DNA of 64,000 nucleotides from a marine gamma proteobacterium HTCC2143 (GTDB lineage: Bacteria > Pseudomonadota > Gammaproteobacteria > Pseudomonadales > Dasaniaceae), in the NCBI GenBank assembly GCA_000169075.1, contig AAVT01000003.1, positions 124,001-188,000 of the forward strand. The letters are read 5' to 3'. Shown here piece after piece: positions 19,621 to 29,117 of the stretch (its first letter is position 1; each line of letters begins with the position of its first letter). A program made the position numbers and the translations under genes. The notes below the pieces were generated by a model. That model was not told where the DNA came from. It saw only the letters and a program-made list of their open reading frames with translations, and did no database searches.

Positions 19621-19923
19621 ATGAAGATGATACATTCCCTTGTAAAAAGATTAAGAGACCTGATGATCGCATTATGCATCACCGCATCAATGTGCAGCCA
19701 ATGGGCCTCGGCAAATGAGCAATCCAACCCGGAATCAATACTCACTACTATCAAAATTGAGACCGTCAAACTATTGCCAACCAATCGGTTGAACGGCACT
19801 AAAGGACTCTACTCTAGCAGCGCCAACACGGTAACAAAAGCGAGCCTGACGGCTGATGAGAAGCGTAAAAAAGTCACTTGGGGAATTAGCCACCGAGGCC
19901 TCTCAATACTGAAGCGGTTTTAA
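19621..19923 (+). CDS. Small exported protein, unknown function
   Basis: A 100-residue product with a basic start and hydrophobic stretch (about 12-30, ending ASA) typical of a signal peptide. The mature part of about 70 residues is polar and basic, ending in RGLSILKRF. A GGAG sequence lies about eight bases before the ATG. No domain is recognised. The 229 bases between the TonB receptor gene and this start contain nothing I can identify. It converges with trpS. It could be a lineage-specific periplasmic protein, and coding status is likely rather than certain. Confidence 0.55.
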   Translation: MKMIHSLVKRLRDLMIALCITASMCSQWASANEQSNPESILTTIKIETVKLLPTNRLNGTKGLYSSSANTVTKASLTADEKRKKVTWGISHRGLSILKRF

Positions 19924-19986
19924 GGTGTAGTGCATTACTACCTAACGAAAAATTCCTGCCCTTATCGCTCTAGCCTCGGCATCACG

Positions 19987-21000
19987 TTAGCTTTGAATAG
20001 CACCAATACCGACAGAGACACGTGCTTTTATGAGTAATTCTGAAGCGTATGCCCTAGCTTTAATGCCGCCTTTTTGAAGAACGCTTTCAATGTAATCACC
20101 GTCGGCCATAAGCTCATCATAGCGTGCTCTAGCTGGCCCAACTTCATCATTAATTAATGCAAATAGTTCTTTCTTTGCCTGTCCCCAGCCGATCCCTTGC
20201 GCAAACTGCTGGCGCATCATTTCCGTTTGTTGTTCTGATGCAAAAGCTTGCCAGATTTGAAACACGGTCGAACCATTAGGGTCTTTGGGTTCGCCAGGCT
20301 CCAGCAGGTTTGTCTTAATTTTATTAATCTGTTTTTGCAATTTCTTCTCCGTCAAAAACAACGGAATTGTGTTGTTGTAACTCTTACTCATTTTACGCCC
20401 GTCCAAACCGCTTAACACAGCAACATCCTCGTCGACCTGCGCTTCTGGAAGCGTAAATAACTCGCCGTAGTGATGATTAAATCGTTGAGCGATGACCCGA
20501 GCCATTTCGACGTGCTGGATTTGATCTTTGCCAACGGGAATTCGTTGGCCATTGAACATCAAAATATCCGCTGCCATTAGAATTGGGTAGCTAAATAGTC
20601 CCATAGTGATAGCATTATCCGCGTCTTCACCTGTTTCTTCATTGACTTGTACTGCCGCTTTATAGGCGTGAGACCGGTTCATTAAGCCTTTGGCCGTCAT
20701 ACAAGTCAAAATCCAACTCAGCTCAGTGATTTCTGGTACGTCTGACTGACGGTAAAACGTGCAGTTTTCGGCATCCAGACCTAACGCTAACCACGTAGCT
20801 GCAATTTCTTTAGTCGATTGTCGAACTTGCGCCGGGTCCTGACATTTAATTAACGCGTGATAATCGGCGAGGAAGAAAAACGAATCCAACGATGGGTCTC
20901 TACTGGCGATAATGGCAGGTTTTATAGCGCCTACGTAATTACCCAAGTGTGGTGTACCTGACGTGGTGATACCCGTTAATACTCTTTCTTTTGTTGTCAT
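19987..21000 (-). CDS. trpS: Tryptophan--tRNA ligase
   Basis: A class I aminoacyl-tRNA synthetase that charges tRNA-Trp. From the ATG at 21000 the protein has 337 residues, normal for bacterial TrpS. The HIGH-type motif is PHLGN (17-21) and the KMSKS loop is intact ([10 protein letters not shown]). The open frame extends upstream to 21105 but the extra 35 residues are hydrophobic and unlike TrpS, so they are excluded. It lies 110 bases downstream of the queuosine-mannosyltransferase-like gene on the same strand, so the two may be co-transcribed. Confidence 0.95.
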   Translation of the reverse strand: MTTKERVLTGITTSGTPHLGNYVGAIKPAIIASRDPSLDSFFFLADYHALIKCQDPAQVRQSTKEIAATWLALGLDAENCTFYRQSDVPEITELSWILTCMTAKGLMNRSHAYKAAVQVNEETGEDADNAITMGLFSYPILMAADILMFNGQRIPVGKDQIQHVEMARVIAQRFNHHYGELFTLPEAQVDEDVAVLSGLDGRKMSKSYNNTIPLFLTEKKLQKQINKIKTNLLEPGEPKDPNGSTVFQIWQAFASEQQTEMMRQQFAQGIGWGQAKKELFALINDEVGPARARYDELMADGDYIESVLQKGGIKARAYASELLIKARVSVGIGAIQS

Positions 21001-21110
21001 GTTTCTGAAACTCAAGATTAGGTCAATGCAAGAATGTAAGCACAGTGTTAAAAATACAAAAATGAACCACTCATGTCGGCCTCTGGTCCATCGCCGAGCT
21101 ATCATACTGA

Positions 21111-22241
21111 TTAGTCAGAGGCGTTTCTATGGTGATCGATCGTTTCCTGGAAAATTTCCTCATACACTTTTCTCATCGAATTCATTGTAAGAAAATGCAC
21201 ATCGACAGATTCCGGCAGTGTACCGGAGGCCTTTAACGATGACAAAGTGACTAGGCGACGGCCGAGGGAGACCGCTTCATCAGCAGGGTCGTCGATGTTT
21301 GAGGCGTATTGATAAGCATCATCAAACCATTCCCCATAGCAAAGTCTAGCCGGAACAAGCGGAACACAGCCCGCTGCCACAGCTTCCAGCACCGATAGGC
21401 CCTGAAAATCGTGAAGCGCAGTAGAAAGAGCAACATCAGCGGATCGCAACAGCCCGAGATAGTCATCTTCACGCTCAATGTAACCCCACCTTTTTACCAC
21501 GCCCGGATAATGACTCTGTAGATAATCATTCATCTCTTTAACAACATCGGGACACCGCCGAAACTGCTGCCCAACGATATACAGCTCCAGATCAGCACCG
21601 TGCTCCAAAGCATATCTCAGTCCGGCGAAAAGCCGATCTGGCGCTTTGTCATACTCCCAGCGGTGATTCCAGAGTACTTTTAAGGGGCCCTTGCTCTTGT
21701 TAGTTCGCGATTGAAAGCAACTGGACTCTAAGGGTACAGGTATAACCGTCGAATTTTCTGCTATCTGCTCAATTAAGCCTGCTGGCACATAATCCGGAAG
21801 CTTGCTGAGCAAGTTGCTGGCACCCGTTAAAAAACTGTTTCGATTAAAATGGCTATTGAACACACATTTATCACCGGCTAAGGCCGTATAAAGATTGAGC
21901 ATGCTGGGCTCAATAGAATTTCTCTGGTTGATATTTAGTGGATAGGCGAACTGATTCTCATGGAAATAGACCAGCGTTGGTATCGTCGTTAAAGCGGGTA
22001 CAAAACCCCGCAAAGCCGAAAGATCTACCATCGACGTTGCAATAATGAGATCGTAACCACGCATTAATAATGGCCGCTGGCCAAATGCCCAGCTCAAACT
22101 ATTTCCTCTAACACGCCAATTAAAATGACGGGGCGGCAAATACAAAGGCGTCCATTCGTGCTCGGTAAATGCCCCAATCAGGGTGTCACACCAACGCCGG
22201 TGACTAACCGCATCGTAAGCAGACAGCAGTAAAATCTTCAT
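21111..22241 (-). CDS. tRNA-queuosine alpha-mannosyltransferase-like glycosyltransferase (DUF3524/GTDC1 family)
   Basis: A 376-residue GT-B glycosyltransferase. The N-terminal half is the DUF3524 domain: SHRRWCD near 13-19 matching the vertebrate SHKQ block, FNWRVRG near 40-46, YFHENQ at 92-97 and VFNSHFN near 127-133. The C-terminal half is a group 1 glycosyltransferase domain with [11 protein letters not shown] at 191-201, WGYI..DDY and a sugar-nucleotide site [16 protein letters not shown]. These blocks match vertebrate GTDC1, identified as QTMAN, which mannosylates queuosine in tRNA-Asp. The bacterial relative's acceptor has not been proved as far as I know. It sits directly upstream of trpS, and a YhhQ queuosine-precursor transporter lies at 54.9-55.7 kb. 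Confidence 0.85.
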   Translation of the reverse strand: MKILLLSAYDAVSHRRWCDTLIGAFTEHEWTPLYLPPRHFNWRVRGNSLSWAFGQRPLLMRGYDLIIATSMVDLSALRGFVPALTTIPTLVYFHENQFAYPLNINQRNSIEPSMLNLYTALAGDKCVFNSHFNRNSFLTGASNLLSKLPDYVPAGLIEQIAENSTVIPVPLESSCFQSRTNKSKGPLKVLWNHRWEYDKAPDRLFAGLRYALEHGADLELYIVGQQFRRCPDVVKEMNDYLQSHYPGVVKRWGYIEREDDYLGLLRSADVALSTALHDFQGLSVLEAVAAGCVPLVPARLCYGEWFDDAYQYASNIDDPADEAVSLGRRLVTLSSLKASGTLPESVDVHFLTMNSMRKVYEEIFQETIDHHRNASD

Positions 22242-22476
22242 ATTTGTTAAATACCACCTTCAGAGCAAAAAATGATCTAGTAATTAAGGGCGAAATTAAT
22301 GTATGATGCGTCGCCGCAAAACACGATGGCCAAGCTACCATGAAGCCACTACATTTGGCTTCGAACATTCAACGTTAGAGAACTAACCGAGGATGTGTGT
22401 AACTAACGAACTGGTTGAACCAATTTAACCGAAACACACGATTCACACCAATTACTGAATATTTCGAGGTATTACT

Positions 22477-23061
22477 GTGGCGTCTGCCGAACAACTAGAA
22501 GCGCTTATCAATTTAGAAGCTAATCTCAAAGATCAATACGAAAAAAAGCTAACTGCTGAAAAATATAAAGTTGAAGCTCATCTTGAAACTCAGACTAAAT
22601 TGCAAGCAAAGATAGTCGAGCAAGCAGGCGAAATCACCAAGCTTAAAAGCGGTGGCGGTGATTTGAAGCGAATGGAACAAGAAAACCGTGAGATGTCCAG
22701 CCGGGTCGCAAACATCAAAAACGAATTTGAAGCACAACGCAACAAGGCAAAGACGGCTCAAAAAGAGCTTATCGCGCTCAAGTCAGAAATTAAAGAGCTG
22801 AAACAACTGGATGCGAAGAAGTTAAAAAAGAACTTGGTCGAAACCAAAAAGAAACTCGAAGAACAGCGCACAGCCAATGGTTTATTGAGCGCCAGCAACA
22901 AGAAGCACAAACAGGAAAGCTTCGAGCATCAAAATAGCATTGAAAAACTCGAGCAAGAGTTAGAAGAGTTGAAACCTGCGGAAACGGAAGAAACCGAAGA
23001 AACCGACGTAAAAGTCGAAGCCGAGATCGAAGCGGAAGCCGAAGAAACCGCAAAGGCTTAA
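22477..23061 (+). CDS. Coiled-coil protein of unknown function
   Basis: A 194-residue soluble protein that is almost wholly alpha-helical coiled coil, with heptad-like Leu/Lys/Glu patterns from about residue 10 to 165. The C-terminal tail of about 30 residues is strongly acidic, rich in Glu, Thr and Ala (TEETEETDVKVEAEIEAEAEE). There is no signal peptide or membrane segment. The start is GTG with GAGG upstream. It stands alone, followed by a hairpin terminator. No family can be named; a structural or chromosome/ribosome-associated role would be a guess. Confidence 0.75.
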   Translation: MASAEQLEALINLEANLKDQYEKKLTAEKYKVEAHLETQTKLQAKIVEQAGEITKLKSGGGDLKRMEQENREMSSRVANIKNEFEAQRNKAKTAQKELIALKSEIKELKQLDAKKLKKNLVETKKKLEEQRTANGLLSASNKKHKQESFEHQNSIEKLEQELEELKPAETEETEETDVKVEAEIEAEAEETAKA

Positions 23062-23109
23062 TCCACAATCGCTTGCTTTGATTATCAAGCGAAGTCACTT
23101 CAAGTAAAG

Positions 23110-23143
23110 TCCGGCCCTAAGCAATCACTCAGGCCGGATTATT
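23110..23143 (+). terminator. Terminator-like hairpin after the coiled-coil gene
   Basis: Perfect 7-base arms TCCGGCC and GGCCGGA with a 15-base loop, followed by TTATTT. The U-tract is interrupted, so efficiency is uncertain. Confidence 0.6.
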
Positions 23144-23210
23144 TGTCATAGTAGAAGCGCCCCACCACCCAGTCATGCTATCAACTGCAGCTGGAGCAAA
23201 TGGTTATAGC

Positions 23211-24005
23211 CTAACGCGACAATAGGGATTTCAACGAATTTATGCGGTCGTCTGAATCATCACCTAGTTCATCCGCAATTTTGTTACTGAGCTTTTTCTT
23301 CAACTCGTCTTCTTTTTCTTCAAGCTTCTCCTTGAGCTTTCCTTCGAACAAGCCTTTTAAATGCTCCTCAACCGCGCTGCTCAATTGCTTCATTAGTGGC
23401 TTGAGGATTGCTTCTGCTAACTGCTGAGGCGGCAAACCCTGCTCCCCGCCTAACTGTGTTAGCTTGATATCAGGGATAGAGACTTCGCTTTGCCCCCATT
23501 TTTCGCTGACAAGACTCGTCGAGCTGTTGATAAATTGAAACAGCCCAACTTTGATTAATAGCTCAGGGCTGGAGGAGTCATCGGCGGCTACTGTATCGCT
23601 AGTGTCATCACTACTGCCCTGCAGATTTTTCATCAAAGCCTGCAGATTCGTTCCCAATCCTTTCTGCTCGGCGATAACACTAGCCCCGTCTATACTGATC
23701 TCTTTTAAATTAACAACGCTATCCATCAAAGAGACAAGGTCGAGTTCAACGGCTATTTTATCCATTTGAAATACGTTGAGCTGATCGAAACCACTGGGGT
23801 TAGCAATCGTTAAACCCGAGATTTCAGCTCTTCCTTGCAATAACTGAATATTAACCGCCTTCAACCTAACCGGTGTTTTTAGTACCTGCGAGCCCACCTC
23901 CTCAACAGCATCTTTTACTAAACCATTCATATTGTTCGCAATATAAAACCCAGCACCTAACACCCCGATGACGATGACAATCAAAAGACCCAACAGTATT
24001 TTCAT
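23211..24005 (-). CDS. AsmA/DUF748-like membrane-anchored periplasmic protein
   Basis: A 264-residue protein with one N-terminal transmembrane anchor (about 3-24) and a periplasmic region. It resembles the chorein-like repeats of AsmA/DUF748 proteins (KTPVRLKAVNIQLLQGRAEISGLTIANPSGF, VVNLKEISIDGASV). A Ser/Asp-rich linker lies near 130-145, and the C-terminal end is highly charged (lysine/glutamate, about 215-250). Members of this group are thought to move lipids or organise the envelope. Compared with AsmA it is short. It is followed on the same strand, 85 bases away, by no related gene; upstream lies an unknown 120-residue gene. Confidence 0.65.
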   Translation of the reverse strand: MKILLGLLIVIVIGVLGAGFYIANNMNGLVKDAVEEVGSQVLKTPVRLKAVNIQLLQGRAEISGLTIANPSGFDQLNVFQMDKIAVELDLVSLMDSVVNLKEISIDGASVIAEQKGLGTNLQALMKNLQGSSDDTSDTVAADDSSSPELLIKVGLFQFINSSTSLVSEKWGQSEVSIPDIKLTQLGGEQGLPPQQLAEAILKPLMKQLSSAVEEHLKGLFEGKLKEKLEEKEDELKKKLSNKIADELGDDSDDRINSLKSLLSR

Positions 24006-24090
24006 AACAAAAAGCTCCTTTATTTTGTAGTCTTACTTCGCTGACCGATGCAAGCTAAACGCGATTAATCAGCGCGTTTAGCAGCATGCA

Positions 24091-24453
24091 CTATTTACGG
24101 TAAATTATTTCCAAAGCAATGCGCCACTGAGACACAGCTGCCTGATCGCTTTTATCGTGGTCCACTCCAACACACCGATGTATTTCTGCCCTTGCAACCG
24201 ACCCATCTCGCCATAGCGACCAAGAATCCAGCTCCAACTCAATCTCTAAGGCCGCTTCGGTCCCGGCAATAATACTCACAGTCTTTGGACCTGGCTGATA
24301 AGTATATGCATTATCGCTATTGCTAATTCTGACACACAGCGGCTCCAACTCACGGGTAGCCTTTGCCGCTAAGTCTCCAGCTCCTAGCAGCAGCTTTGAC
24401 GGCAACTCGATCAAATGAAAATGATGAAAATCGTCTGCAAATAAAGCGGTCAT
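24091..24453 (-). CDS. Conserved-looking hypothetical protein, 120 residues
   Basis: A small soluble acidic protein without a signal peptide or membrane segment, starting MTALFADDFHHFH. The ATG at 24453 is preferred because CAGGA lies just upstream; a TTG at 24486 would add 11 residues. A pattern of alternating hydrophobic and acidic residues (AALEIELELDSWSLWRDGS) suggests beta strands, faintly like SCP2-type lipid-binding domains, but this is not a firm assignment. It is divergent from cinA, with about 130 bases between, and on the same strand as the AsmA-like gene. Confidence 0.55.
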   Translation of the reverse strand: MTALFADDFHHFHLIELPSKLLLGAGDLAAKATRELEPLCVRISNSDNAYTYQPGPKTVSIIAGTEAALEIELELDSWSLWRDGSVARAEIHRCVGVDHDKSDQAAVSQWRIALEIIYRK

Positions 24454-24580
24454 AGTCCTGTCAACAAATTCAATCGTCAAAAACAAAAAACACGGCCACT
24501 GCGATCGTCGCAGCCATTCAATCCAACGTACTATTTGTAGTATAGTCCATAGAATATCAACGACTTATAAAGACAACAAG

Positions 24581-25855
24581 ATGAAAATACAATTACTCTT
24601 AACTGGCAATGAATTAATGTCAGGACACACCATAGACTCTAACTCTGCGATGATTGCGGAATTTTTGTCTGGAAAAGGTTATTCCATTCACCGTAAAGTT
24701 ACCGTAGGGGATGAACCACTCGAGCTGCTAGCCGATATGAAGCGCCTGTGTGAGTCCGGCGATATACTTATTATGAACGGCGGCTTGGGCCCCACTCTAG
24801 ACGACCTTACCGCACAGTTACTGAGTGATCTTACCGGCAAACCTCTTGTCGAAAACCCTATCGCCCGCCGGCATTTAGAAGATTGGTGTGAACGGAGAAA
24901 GTCGCCCCTTAATAATTCAAATTTGAAACAAGCGTTCCTGCCAGAAGGCGTTGAAATAATTCCCAACCCGACCGGCAGCGCTGTCGGCTTCACTATGGTC
25001 TACGAGGACTGTTTAATCATCTGCACACCAGGTGTTCCCAGTGAATTACGCACAATGATGGAACAAACAATCGTTGATACCATCTGTAAACGCCACCCTA
25101 ATGATCAACAGATTGACACCATTCGCTTGCAAACCTTCGGTTTAGGTGAGTCTACGCTGCAAGAAATGGTAAACCATGATTATGGAGAATGGCCAGAACA
25201 GGTCGAACTAAGTTTTAGGGCCGGCATTCCCCTTCTGGAAGTCAAACTGATCATTCACGACTTATCTCATAAGGTTATTCAGCAACGTTGCTATCAAAGA
25301 CTCCACGAGCTGATCGGCGATTTTATCATCGGTGAGGAATCTACAACACTGGCTGAGTCCGTTGTTAAGCTATTACAAAATCGCCAAACAACCATAACGA
25401 CTGCCGAGTCCTGCACCGGTGGTCTGATCGCCTCCGCAATCACTGAGATTGCTGGGGCATCTGCTGTCTTTGAAGCGGGATTTGTTACTTACTCCAACCG
25501 GATGAAGCAGCAGCTGGTAGGCGTCTCTGAGTTAACCCTCAAAATGTACGGCGCTGTCAGCGAGGAAGTGGTAATCGCCATGACAAAAGGCGCCTTAGAG
25601 CGCAGTGGAGCTGACTATGGCATAGCCGTCTCTGGTGTTGCCGGTCCAGGCGGTGGCTCCGCAGAGAAACCTGTGGGCACCGTATGGATGGCATGGGGTC
25701 ACAAAGACAACCTGAGGACTCGTCGAATGACCTTGACGACCGACCGGAAACGATTTCAGCAAATGGTAACAGCGATAACACTAGATTTGATCAGGAGAGA
25801 GCTTCTCAGCTTGGAACCCCAGCCGACTTATTATCAAGCACTAAAAAAAGGATGA
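24581..25855 (+). CDS. cinA: CinA family protein (NMN deamidase with MoCF-like N-terminal domain)
   Basis: A 424-residue two-domain protein. The N-terminal molybdopterin-binding-like domain (about 1-170) contains GNELMSGHTIDSNS and NGGLGPTLDD. The C-terminal CinA/PncC domain (about 265-410) contains TAESCTGG, with the active-site serine and the VSGVAGPGGG segment. PncC activity converts nicotinamide mononucleotide to nicotinate mononucleotide for NAD recycling; the N-terminal domain in characterised CinA proteins is an ADP-ribose pyrophosphatase. Length is normal for full-length CinA. It lies upstream of the AbgT transporter with a 130-base gap. Confidence 0.92.
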   Translation: MKIQLLLTGNELMSGHTIDSNSAMIAEFLSGKGYSIHRKVTVGDEPLELLADMKRLCESGDILIMNGGLGPTLDDLTAQLLSDLTGKPLVENPIARRHLEDWCERRKSPLNNSNLKQAFLPEGVEIIPNPTGSAVGFTMVYEDCLIICTPGVPSELRTMMEQTIVDTICKRHPNDQQIDTIRLQTFGLGESTLQEMVNHDYGEWPEQVELSFRAGIPLLEVKLIIHDLSHKVIQQRCYQRLHELIGDFIIGEESTTLAESVVKLLQNRQTTITTAESCTGGLIASAITEIAGASAVFEAGFVTYSNRMKQQLVGVSELTLKMYGAVSEEVVIAMTKGALERSGADYGIAVSGVAGPGGGSAEKPVGTVWMAWGHKDNLRTRRMTLTTDRKRFQQMVTAITLDLIRRELLSLEPQPTYYQALKKG

Positions 25856-25985
25856 ACATAGCCGGCAGCGCCAACGCGATCTTGCTGCACTATCAACGGG
25901 TAACGCAACTTATTAACTCAATAGTATTGGAACCGCTGCTAGGCGTTAGCAGCTCCAAACTTCAAATCTACAAGCGGGTACAATC

Positions 25986-27503
25986 ATGAACCAATCCAGT
26001 GTAATCAACCGGCTACTTTTACAGGTTGAAAAAGCAGGTAATGCCCTCCCACACCCTACAATACTGTTTATATTTTTATGCGTATTTATCGTGCTTATAT
26101 CAGGGATTGCCGGCGCTTTTGGCGTGTCCGCTATACACCCCATCAGCGGTGATACAATAACCGGGGTTAACCTGATCAGCAGGCAAGGCCTTCATCTCAT
26201 TCTTACCAAAACCGTTACCAATTTTACTCACTTCGCACCGGTGGGGTCTGTGCTTGTCGCAATATTAGGTATCGGAGTGGCGGAACACTCAGGTTTGATC
26301 AGTGCAGCACTGCGCTCAACGGTGCTAAAAGCCCCCCGTCAACTACTTAGTTTTTTTGTGGTATTGACCGGGGTTCTCTCCAGTATTGCGATGGACACTG
26401 GCTACGTGGTGCTTATTCCACTAGCTGCCATGCTATTTGTTACAGTTGGGCGCCATCCCTTGGCGGGAATGGCAGCGGCCTTTGCCGGCGTTTCTGGAGG
26501 CTTTAGCGCCAACCTGTTGATCGGCCCTGTTGATGCGATACTGGCAGGGATTTCCACAGAGGCAGCAGCACTTGTGCAACCTGAATACAACGTCAGTGCA
26601 ACCGGTAATTACTATTTTCTCTTAGCATCAACTCTACTTATCAGCGTGGTTGGAACCGTTGTTACTGAAAAAGTTGTGTCACCGCGCCTTGGTGATTACC
26701 AAGACCCCCAGCAAGCGGGTGATGACAACACATTAACGACAGCTGAGAAACGCGGACTCAAAGCGACGGCAATATTTACCTTGCTGTTTATCGCGGTTCT
26801 ACTGTGGGGGATTTTACCAGCGGACGGTTTTCTCCGACTGGAAAATGGTGACATATTGTCCTCTCCTTTCATCAAAGGCATTGTAACAATTATCGCTTTT
26901 TACGCCGCTGTATCTGGTTATATCTTCGGTAAGACTAGTGGTCGCTTCAATCGCAGTGAAGACTTTATCAAAGGCATGGAACTTAGTATGAGTACCATGG
27001 CAGGCTATTTGGTGTTGATGTTTTTTGCCGCTCAGTTTGTCAGTTATTTCAGCTGGAGCCAACTGGGCGCAATTGCCGCTATTAATGGCGCTGCAATGCT
27101 TCAATCACTGGATATCAATAATAGCTCGCTGTTACTGGGCTTTATTTTTATGGCCGCATTAATCAACTTACTGATTGGTAGTGCCTCTGCCAAGTGGGCG
27201 CTGTTTGCCCCTGTTTTTGTACCGATGTTCTTATTACTTGGAATATCACCCGAAGCCACGCAAATTGCTTATAGAATTGGTGACAGCACCACGAATATTA
27301 TTACGCCACTAATGCCCTACTTTGGTATTATTATCGCCTTCGCACAGCGTTATGACAAAGACGTCGGTATTGGAACCATTATCGCCACAATGCTACCCTA
27401 CTCGATTGCACTGCTGGCAAGCTGGTCCGCTTTACTTATGGTGTGGATACTCATGGATTGGCCGCTGGGCCCAGGGGCCACTATTTTTCTTAATGCTCAA
27501 TAG
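25986..27503 (+). CDS. AbgT family transporter
   Basis: A 505-residue polytopic membrane protein of the AbgT family. E. coli AbgT takes up p-aminobenzoyl-glutamate; other members (MtrF, YdaH) export p-aminobenzoate and sulfonamides. The N-terminal signature KAGNALPHPTILF, the MDTGYVVLIPLAAMLF segment and the C-terminal RIGDSTTNIITPLMPYF are characteristic. About eleven transmembrane helices can be traced. Substrate direction cannot be decided from sequence. It converges on phoU with only five bases between stop codons. Confidence 0.9.
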   Translation: MNQSSVINRLLLQVEKAGNALPHPTILFIFLCVFIVLISGIAGAFGVSAIHPISGDTITGVNLISRQGLHLILTKTVTNFTHFAPVGSVLVAILGIGVAEHSGLISAALRSTVLKAPRQLLSFFVVLTGVLSSIAMDTGYVVLIPLAAMLFVTVGRHPLAGMAAAFAGVSGGFSANLLIGPVDAILAGISTEAAALVQPEYNVSATGNYYFLLASTLLISVVGTVVTEKVVSPRLGDYQDPQQAGDDNTLTTAEKRGLKATAIFTLLFIAVLLWGILPADGFLRLENGDILSSPFIKGIVTIIAFYAAVSGYIFGKTSGRFNRSEDFIKGMELSMSTMAGYLVLMFFAAQFVSYFSWSQLGAIAAINGAAMLQSLDINNSSLLLGFIFMAALINLLIGSASAKWALFAPVFVPMFLLLGISPEATQIAYRIGDSTTNIITPLMPYFGIIIAFAQRYDKDVGIGTIIATMLPYSIALLASWSALLMVWILMDWPLGPGATIFLNAQ

Positions 27504-27508
27504 CAGCG

Positions 27509-28243
27509 CTACTGACCTCTTTTTTCAGGGGTCATTACTTCAGCGGTCATTTGGGTTATACCAAAGTGGCGTACGTTAGTACCCTTCACCAAATAAATCA
27601 CTTGTTCAGCGATATTACGGGCGTGATCGCCGACCCGCTCAAGCGAACGTAGCGCCCAGAGAACATTAAGCATTTGGCTGATCGACCGAGGGTCTTCCAT
27701 CATATACGTAATCAAACTTCGCACTGCCGACCCGTATTCCTCATCAACCAGCTTGTCTTCTTTGGCAACAGCAAGCGCCATATCAATATCTAATCGGGCA
27801 AAGGCATCTAGCGCATCTCGCACCATAAAACCAACGTGATTACCGATATGTCTTATCTCTTTGTAGCCGCGGGGAGACTCCCCAGACTCCGCTAATTGAA
27901 TCGCCTGTAACGCTATCTTCCCCGCTTCATCGCCGATTCTCTCAAGATCGATGACCGACTTACTAATAGCAATGACGAGTCTCAAATCACTGGCCGCCGG
28001 CTGCCGCCGAGCAAGAATCCGCATACATTCTTCATCAATGGCCACTTCCATGTCGTTAATGTCACTGTCGTCTGATCTGACTTTTTCAGCTTTGTCACTA
28101 TCAGCGTCAACTAGAGAGCTGATCGCTTTTCTTACCTGTTGTTCAACCAGTCCGCCCATTTCCAACAGGTGAGTTTTTACGTCATCGAGTTCCACGTTGA
28201 ATTGCTGTGAAATATGATGGCTGTGTACGTCTTTATCAATCAT
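27509..28243 (-). CDS. phoU: Phosphate signalling regulator PhoU
   Basis: PhoU couples the PstSCAB transporter to the PhoR kinase and keeps the Pho regulon off when phosphate is plentiful. The 244-residue all-helical protein has two repeats, each with the metal-binding signature (DLERIGDEAGKIA and SLERVGDHARNIAE). It starts with HHISQQFNVELDD as in other gammaproteobacteria. It is the last gene of the pstS-pstC-pstA-pstB-phoU series, 19 bases after pstB. Confidence 0.96.
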   Translation of the reverse strand: MIDKDVHSHHISQQFNVELDDVKTHLLEMGGLVEQQVRKAISSLVDADSDKAEKVRSDDSDINDMEVAIDEECMRILARRQPAASDLRLVIAISKSVIDLERIGDEAGKIALQAIQLAESGESPRGYKEIRHIGNHVGFMVRDALDAFARLDIDMALAVAKEDKLVDEEYGSAVRSLITYMMEDPRSISQMLNVLWALRSLERVGDHARNIAEQVIYLVKGTNVRHFGITQMTAEVMTPEKRGQ

Positions 28244-28262
28244 GTCCAGATCCTTGTGTTAA

Positions 28263-29087
28263 TTATCCGTAGCGGCCCGTAATATAATCTTCTGTCTGCT
28301 TTAGCCGAGGATTAGTAAACAATGTGTCGGTCGTATCAAATTCAATAAGCTTTCCCATATATAGGAATGCCGTGTAGTCAGAAACCCGTGCGGCCTGCTG
28401 CATGTTATGGGTGACTATTACGATAGTATATTTTGATTTCAACTCGTAAATGAGCTCTTCAATTTTTAAGGTTGAAATAGGGTCCAAGGCCGACGCAGGC
28501 TCGTCCAGTAACAACACTTCCGGCTCGATAGCAATCGTGCGCGCGATAACCAACCGTTGCTGCTGACCACCTGACATGCCCAGCGCACTGTCATGTAATC
28601 GATCTTTGACTTCGTCCCAAAGTGCCGCTTGCCGCAGGGATTTTTCCACCGCCTCATCCAAAACGCGCTTTTTATTAACACCTTGAATACGCAAACCATA
28701 AGCCACATTCTCATAGATCGTTTTCGGAAAAGGATTCGGTTTTTGGAATACCATTCCTATTCGGCGACGGAGAGAAGGCGCATCAACGCCTTTTTGGTAG
28801 ATGTTTTCATCATCGAGAAAAATACCCCCTTCTATCTCGCAGCCATCGACCAAATCATTCATCCGATTAAAACAGCGCAGCAATGTCGATTTCCCACAGC
28901 CACTGGGCCCAATAAACGCGGTAACTCGCTGTTTTGGAATTTCAAGGGACACATCATACAACGCTTGCTTCTTACCTTCGTAGTAGAGGTTTAAGTTACG
29001 TACTGACAAACTGATATCTTCCGCACCAATATCGAGGTTTTGTTGACTACGTCCGATACTGCCTAGGTCAATGGCATGAGTTTTCAC
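28263..29087 (-). CDS. pstB: Phosphate ABC transporter ATP-binding protein PstB
   Basis: This is the ATPase of the high-affinity phosphate importer. The 274-residue protein has Walker [10 protein letters not shown] (60-68), the ABC signature MSGGQQQR, Walker [14 protein letters not shown] and the switch histidine in VIVTHNMQQ. The N-terminal 23 residues before the ABC fold are a short family extension. It lies between pstA (30 bases) and phoU (19 bases), so it is translated from the same transcript. Confidence 0.97.
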   Translation of the reverse strand: MKTHAIDLGSIGRSQQNLDIGAEDISLSVRNLNLYYEGKKQALYDVSLEIPKQRVTAFIGPSGCGKSTLLRCFNRMNDLVDGCEIEGGIFLDDENIYQKGVDAPSLRRRIGMVFQKPNPFPKTIYENVAYGLRIQGVNKKRVLDEAVEKSLRQAALWDEVKDRLHDSALGMSGGQQQRLVIARTIAIEPEVLLLDEPASALDPISTLKIEELIYELKSKYTIVIVTHNMQQAARVSDYTAFLYMGKLIEFDTTDTLFTNPRLKQTEDYITGRYG

Positions 29088-29117
29088 AGATTACACTCTC
29101 AATTTCATAGGGTAAAA

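Noticed and set aside
25684..25989. Open frame overlapping the end of cinA and the cinA-abgT gap
   Set aside because: Mostly inside cinA in another frame; the free part has no recognisable features.
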